The notes under the pieces: generated by a model
Seen by the model: only the letters and a program-made list of their open reading frames with translations
Databases searched by the model: none
Told to the model about the DNA's origin: nothing
Position numbers and translations under genes: made by a program
DNA from: a virus
IMG/VR virus record: IMGVR_UViG_3300021197_001902
Span: 26,733 to 90,732 of that record
Length of the DNA: 64,000 bases
Direction: 5' to 3' (one strand)
Shown here: in pieces, positions 61,542 through 64,000 of the stretch
Numbering within the stretch: position 1 is the first letter of the stretch
Layout: every line of letters starts with the position of its first letter

Positions 61542-61661
61542 TTAAGAGCTTGGGCTCTTGAACGTAGCGTACCGGCCTACAGTAGGTCCCGAAAGCGAAG
61601 GCCGAGGCATAACTCCCATGTTAACGCACACAGGCATAAACGAACGCTCCAGCTCTTGCAG
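61542..61661 (-). CDS. Candidate 39-residue protein with CTG start
   Basis: A frame on the minus strand from CTG at 61661, 5 nt after a perfect GGAGGT, to TAA at 61542-61544. The product reads (M)QELERSFMPVCVNMGVM, then PRPSLSGPTVGRYATFKSPS and a last Ser. An internal ATG at 61637 is an alternative start. The AACTCC/GGAGTT inverted repeat around the ribosome-binding site could hide it. The DNA also contains several hairpins, so it could instead be noncoding. Confidence 0.4.
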   Translation of the reverse strand: MQELERSFMPVCVNMGVMPRPSLSGPTVGRYATFKSPSS

Positions 61662-61710
61662 GAGTTACCTCCGTATTGGAGAGATGCACCTAGCAGCCAT
61701 CCGTAGGTGC
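61545..61710. other. Hairpin-rich noncoding or regulatory stretch
   Basis: The stretch between the 174-residue gene and the 95-residue membrane protein gene has several short inverted repeats: AAGAGC-TTGG-GCTCTT, CGGCCT...AGGCCG, AACTCC...GGAGTT, CTCC-GTATT-GGAG, and GCACCTA...TAGGTGC. Together with the hairpin at 61747-61847 this suggests structured RNA. Overlaps the candidate CTG-start gene, which may be the alternative reading. Confidence 0.45.
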
Positions 61711-61746
61711 GATTGATGCAAATATAAGGGATAGGGAGCATTTAGG

Positions 61747-61847
61747 TATGCGCCAAGATCCATATCATCGATCCGAGGATCGTAGCACAACACACATAGA
61801 ATACAGCTTCTGTCAATTCAGCATTTGATGATAGGATCTTGCGCATA
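61747..61847. ncRNA. Long bulged hairpin, possible structured RNA
   Basis: The left arm TATGCGC-C-AAGATCC-A-TATCATC (61747-61769) pairs with GATGATA-GGATCTT-GCGCATA (61827-61847), giving 21 base pairs with two single-base bulges (61754 and 61762) and a 57-nt loop that itself holds GATC/GATC and ACAG/CTGT mini-hairpins. A 34-residue frame lies across it but has no ribosome-binding site. Strand is uncertain because the helix is symmetric. Confidence 0.6.
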
Positions 61848-61942
61848 ACTCAATAAGTAGAGGGCAGTATACCAGAAAGCCCCAAAATGTTGTTATGGAG
61901 TTATGCACATATTGTGCCAATACATAAAAATCTGGAAAATTT

Positions 61943-62230
61943 CTACTGGAGTTTTTTCTTGGGTCTTGTTTTATAGTTTTGCAAACGCCCTGCACGACTC
62001 CGCGCGCGAAGGGATTCTTTCGAGTACCTGGGAAATGCTTCGAGATATGCCTCTAGAGCTTCCTCAGGTGTCGGACTATTGACGTCGAATCCTTGATTCT
62101 GAGCTGTGTGATTAGGTTCTCCCTTAAAGGAGATAGAGCGTGTAGCCCTCCAAGCGAAGTAGACCAACAGTCCACCCGGAATCAACACTGCTGCAATGAA
62201 TGCTATAGCATGTACTACCGGATTTGCCAT
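61943..62230 (-). CDS. Small membrane protein with basic tail
   Basis: 95 residues. An N-terminal hydrophobic helix (VVHAIAFIAAVLIPGGLLVY) is followed by an acidic helical part (TPEEALEAYLEAFPRYSKES) and a basic end (RAGRLQNYKTRPKKK). The start is supported by AAGGAGAG about 8 nt upstream. Function unknown. Confidence 0.72.
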   Translation of the reverse strand: MANPVVHAIAFIAAVLIPGGLLVYFAWRATRSISFKGEPNHTAQNQGFDVNSPTPEEALEAYLEAFPRYSKESLRARSRAGRLQNYKTRPKKKLQ

Positions 62231-62241
62231 TGTCTCTCTCC

Positions 62242-62394
62242 TTATCTCCGGCCTTGGCCTCTGTACTTCTTCTTATATCGCTTACTCTGCCCCTGCGGGC
62301 CCGGCATACCTGTCTTAGTATACGGACTTGCCCCAATTGACGTCTTCTTTTTCTTCTTATCAAGCTTTGTTGTACTTAAATTCTTGCGTGCCAC
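62242..62394 (-). CDS. 50-residue basic protein ending in a YRGQGRR motif, GTG start
   Basis: GTG at 62394 with GGGAGGT 8 nt upstream, TAA at 62242-62244. The product begins with (M)ARKNLSTTKLDKKKKKTSIG and ends SKRYKKKYRGQGRR. The KKTSIG and Y-R-GQGR elements are, as I recall, a widespread signature of short T4-like marine phage proteins with unknown role. Very basic, so it may bind nucleic acid. It is 11 nt from the next gene. Confidence 0.8.
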   Translation of the reverse strand: MARKNLSTTKLDKKKKKTSIGASPYTKTGMPGPQGQSKRYKKKYRGQGRR

Positions 62395-62398
62395 TGTT

Positions 62399-62464
62399 CT
62401 ACCTCCCGGAAAGGCGCTTTGTACTGCCTATTACTCTCATGATAGGATCCTCGTATGTCTCCAT
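62399..62464 (-). CDS. 21-residue candidate microprotein upstream of the GQGR protein
   Basis: ATG at 62464, 4 nt after AAGGTAG, stop TAG at 62399-62401. The product starts METYEDPIMRVIG and ends KRLSGR. The stop codon lies within the ribosome-binding region of the next gene (GGGAGGTAG), so the two may be translationally coupled, or this may be a leader peptide. Confidence 0.4.
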   Translation of the reverse strand: METYEDPIMRVIGSTKRLSGR

Positions 62465-62593
62465 TCTACCTTAATTATGCTTGGAAGTATATTGTTTATC
62501 CTGTAATATCGAAAAGTCCCAAAAAATTGCCTGCGCATTGAAAACGTACTTAGGGCACTCTCCGGAGCCGGCTAGTTGCATAGCACATATATC

Positions 62594-62623
62594 GGGCGCC
62601 GGGGGCGGGGGGCCCCGGGGGGC
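62594..62623 (+). other. 30-nt pure G/C tract with G-quadruplex potential
   Basis: Thirty consecutive G/C bases in otherwise AT-rich noncoding DNA. On the plus strand there are four runs of three or more G, separated by CGCC, C and CCCC, which meets the canonical G3+N1-7 quadruplex pattern. It also contains GGGGCCCC palindromes. Confidence 0.7.
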
Positions 62624-62662
62624 TGTCAACACTATGTCAAGTGAGTTTTTATATTGTGTCAA
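62624..62662 (-). promoter_or_regulatory. Three TTGACA hexamers phased at 11 and 22 bp
   Basis: The hexamer TGTCAA (TTGACA on the minus strand) occurs at 62624-62629, 62635-62640 and 62657-62662, so the starts are 11 and 22 bp apart, on the same face of the helix. They could be -35 elements or operator half-sites for the small minus-strand genes. A good matching -10 is not seen. Confidence 0.4.
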
Positions 62663-62707
62663 ACAATATATCTGTGAGTTATATGTAACCCGCAACCACT
62701 CACACTA

Positions 62708-62735
62708 GATAAAAGAAAGCCCGCACGAGGCGGGC
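62708..62735 (-). terminator. Intrinsic terminator after the GC-rich 148-residue gene
   Basis: On the minus strand GCCCGC (62730-62735) pairs with GCGGGC (62719-62724) around a CTCGT loop, followed by TTTCTTTTATC. It lies about 23 nt downstream of the stop at 62758. Confidence 0.8.
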
Positions 62736-62757
62736 AATCTCACAGACTCACGCGCTG

Positions 62758-63204
62758 TTAGCTACGGCGCGCGCCCTTCCGCTTCTGAAGAGTCATCGGC
62801 GTGATAGTGTAGCTCACAGAATCATCCGCCTGTGATACATCAGCTTGCGCCGCTTCGACTTGCTCACGAAGCTCGGTGACCTTCGCGACGCTATCCGGCT
62901 CGACACCGATGAGAGCGCATGCCTTGATAGCACCGTCCAGCTTAGAGCGGAGCGCCTTCGATGCTCCGGCATCAGCGGCCGCAACGAAGCGACAAGGAAG
63001 ATTGAACTGTGTACGGTCGCGGACTGCGCTCGTGGACTCCTCGACAAGACCGCGCGGAGTCTGAAGCATCAGCGCGAGGCCCTCAGCATTTTCGTCCTCG
63101 TGCGAGTCGCGGACGTACTGGAGAGCGGTACCCAACGAAGCGAAAGCGAGGTCGGAGGTGGAGAGGTCGGAAGAAGAGACGATGAAGATGTTAGAGTTAG
63201 CCAT
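62758..63204 (-). CDS. GC-rich gene for an unknown 148-residue protein
   Basis: From the ATG at 63204 with AAAGGAC about 10 nt upstream; a longer frame that starts at 63522 runs through repeats and is rejected. The product has an N-terminal IFIVSSSDLSTSDLAFASLG, a middle LPCRFVAAADAGASKALRSK and a helical AKVTELREQVEAAQADVSQ. The gene is clearly richer in G+C than its surroundings, suggesting a different origin. No family recognised. Followed by a terminator. Confidence 0.72.
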   Translation of the reverse strand: MANSNIFIVSSSDLSTSDLAFASLGTALQYVRDSHEDENAEGLALMLQTPRGLVEESTSAVRDRTQFNLPCRFVAAADAGASKALRSKLDGAIKACALIGVEPDSVAKVTELREQVEAAQADVSQADDSVSYTITPMTLQKRKGARRS

Positions 63205-63278
63205 TTTTAGAGTGTCCTTTCGAGACGGTCGGGGCGTTGTTGCCCCTTCATTGTTTATATAATACCAAATATTCTGGT

Positions 63279-63304
63279 TTTTGTATCGGGCATTATCGTG
63301 CCCG
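63279..63304. repeat. 26-nt repeat R1, copy A, with internal palindrome
   Basis: TTTTGTATCGGGCATTATCG followed by TGCCCG. The core CGGGCA...TGCCCG is an inverted repeat with a 6-nt spacer. Copy B at 63402-63427 differs at one base. Confidence 0.85.
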
Positions 63305-63401
63305 ATTGACTTTGTGGGAGCGCACAGAGCCGCGCGGGTTGCGTCGGCGTTGCTTTGTCGTTCCCTCATCGTCATACAAGTATTGTACCCGAAAAATCCC
63401 C

Positions 63402-63427
63402 TTTTGTATCGGGCATTATTGTGCCCG
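63402..63427. repeat. 26-nt repeat R1, copy B
   Basis: Second copy, 123 bp after copy A, with TTATT in place of TTATC in the spacer. The single change lies in the loop and leaves the CGGGCA/TGCCCG stem intact, which suggests selection for the hairpin. Confidence 0.85.
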
Positions 63428-63501
63428 GTCGAAAGCACTCGGTTTAGTTGTATGGTACAAGGGGAATGCTTGCGGCCCGCAAGGGTATGTTGGTGAGTTG
63501 C

Positions 63502-63523
63502 TTGCATGCTGCATGGACTCACG
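63502..63523. repeat. 22-nt direct repeat R2, copy A
   Basis: TTGCATGCTGCATGGACTCA followed by CG. Copy B begins exactly 40 bp later; 19 of 22 positions match. Contains GCATGC palindromes. Confidence 0.75.
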
Positions 63524-63541
63524 GCATGCTTTGTGATATGT

Positions 63542-63563
63542 TTGCATGCCGCATATACTCACG
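63542..63563. repeat. 22-nt direct repeat R2, copy B
   Basis: TTGCATGCCGCATATACTCA followed by CG, the partner of 63502-63523. Both copies share TTGCATGC, GCAT and ACTCACG. Confidence 0.75.
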
Positions 63564-63583
63564 TTTTGCCCGTGCCCTAAGTT

Positions 63584-63633
63584 GATAGCATACCAGATAG
63601 CAGCTTTGAAACAATGATAGCAAGGTAGCTATC
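63584..63633. promoter_or_regulatory. GATAGC iterons
   Basis: GATAGC occurs at 63584, 63596 and 63616, and its inverse GCTATC at 63628. Spacings of 12, 20 and 12 bp give a symmetrical block such as a regulator or replication initiator might bind. Confidence 0.5.
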
Positions 63634-63670
63634 ACCTAAAAGCACTATATACAGATTCACCCTAAACCAC

Positions 63671-64000
63671 CTAAGTCACAATTACATACTCTTCCTTCCT
63701 AGACAATACCTTAAACCTATAGTCCAATACAGTACCAGAAAGATAATACGAGTTCCACCTGGGAAGCATGTATTGTTCTACATGACTATTATTAGCAGTC
63801 CAGTCTACGTCTACTGTATCGTCCATTACTTTGGTTACAATACCAAGGATTTTTCCTGTGAAGTTTTCTGTGACTTTTTCTCCTCGGATTTCTTCTACTG
63901 TCACAAGATCTCCTGGCAAGATATTAGCTGCAAACTTTTTCTGTGACTTTTTCTCTACGCTTTTATTGAGCGGATATGTTCTCTGCCTTTTTGCCGCTCC
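63671..64000 (-). CDS. KOW/SH3-like protein (partial, N-terminus off the window)
   Basis: The frame is open from 64000 down to the TAA at 63671 region, so at least 109 residues are seen and the start is outside. A Lys-rich stretch (NKSVEKKSQKKFAANI) leads to ILPGDLVTVEEIRGEK and later VDVDWTANNSHVEQYMLPRW, a small beta-barrel-like pattern (GDLV... DV-WT). The TTG at 63919 is not needed as a start because the frame continues. Function unknown. Confidence 0.65.
   Translation of the reverse strand, partial: GAAKRQRTYPLNKSVEKKSQKKFAANILPGDLVTVEEIRGEKVTENFTGKILGIVTKVMDDTVDVDWTANNSHVEQYMLPRWNSYYLSGTVLDYRFKVLSRKEEYVIVT

Larger units (their letters stand above)
63205..63670. other. 466-nt noncoding, repeat-rich region between two minus-strand genes
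   Basis: No convincing gene. It holds a 5' leader hairpin GGGGC-GTTGTT-GCCCC (about 63212-63227 region), two 26-nt palindromic repeats, two 22-nt direct repeats 40 bp apart, and GATAGC iterons, all listed separately. On the minus strand it is the likely 5' leader and promoter region of the GC-rich gene. Confidence 0.6.

Noticed and set aside
61580-61741. A 54-residue frame starting MLPIPYICINRTYG
   Set aside because: No ribosome-binding site, many Cys/Leu in unlikely order, and it conflicts with the CTG-start frame that has a good Shine-Dalgarno.
61742-61846. A 34-residue frame starting MRKILSSNAELTEA, with a hydrophobic end
   Set aside because: No ribosome-binding site, and its DNA is almost entirely the 21-bp hairpin and its loop; better explained as structured RNA.
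63205-63522. An N-terminal extension of the GC-rich gene to 63522
   Set aside because: It would translate the palindromic repeats (encoding GH-x-NARYK twice), and the internal ATG at 63204 has its own ribosome-binding site.

Overview
The window reads as part of the genome of a large tailed bacteriophage of the T4-like (myovirus) type. The supporting genes are recognisable T4-style baseplate wedge proteins (gp6-like, gp25-like), an OB-fold plus peptidase M15 baseplate/puncturing protein, a gp55-like late sigma factor, a PIN-PhoH protein, five tRNA genes, an amidase endolysin, and long head-to-tail runs of overlapping genes. The host cannot be named from the sequence. A Gram-negative, probably aquatic, bacterium is an inference from the resemblance of many small proteins to those of marine T4-like phages.

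Layout. 1-18.8 kb: giant baseplate/tail structural genes, all on the minus strand; the first runs off the left edge. 18.8-20.7 kb: small genes and the gp55-like sigma factor. 20.7-35.8 kb: about 19 tightly coupled genes for glycan synthesis (GDP-mannose dehydratase, epimerase, cupins, methyltransferases, CMP-sugar synthetase, SIS-HAD fusion, sulfotransferase, and glycosyltransferases of families GT2, GT4, GT6, GT10, GT11 and GT29). 35.8-44.2 kb: nuclease, PhoH, metalloproteases, an amidinotransferase, a QueF-fold protein, a class II aldolase, five tRNAs and a tmRNA-like RNA without room for a tag. 44.2-54 kb: a block of proteins whose first 6-15 residues look like T4 capsid-targeting peptides with [L/I]xE cleavage sites, suggesting cargo packaged in the head. 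54-56.2 kb: thioesterase, amidase, HNH nuclease, fatty-acid-hydroxylase-like membrane protein.

56.2-60.8 kb is the only plus-strand block. It is a complete YeaH (DUF444) - SpoVR - PrkA operon, the bacterial serine-kinase stress module, with its own candidate promoter and a strong intrinsic terminator. 60.75-64 kb holds small minus-strand genes separated by unusual noncoding DNA: a 21-bp bulged hairpin, a 30-nt pure G/C tract with quadruplex potential, phased hexamers, and several short direct and inverted repeats around a GC-rich unknown gene.

The strongest candidates for something undescribed are: (1) a phage gene set combining GT6, GT10, GT11, GT29 and a sulfotransferase, the families that build ABO, Lewis and sialylated glycans in animals; (2) the PrkA/SpoVR/YeaH operon in a phage; (3) the tag-less tmRNA-like RNA; (4) the set of apparently capsid-targeted accessory enzymes. 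All functions are assigned by reading motifs by eye; no database search was run.
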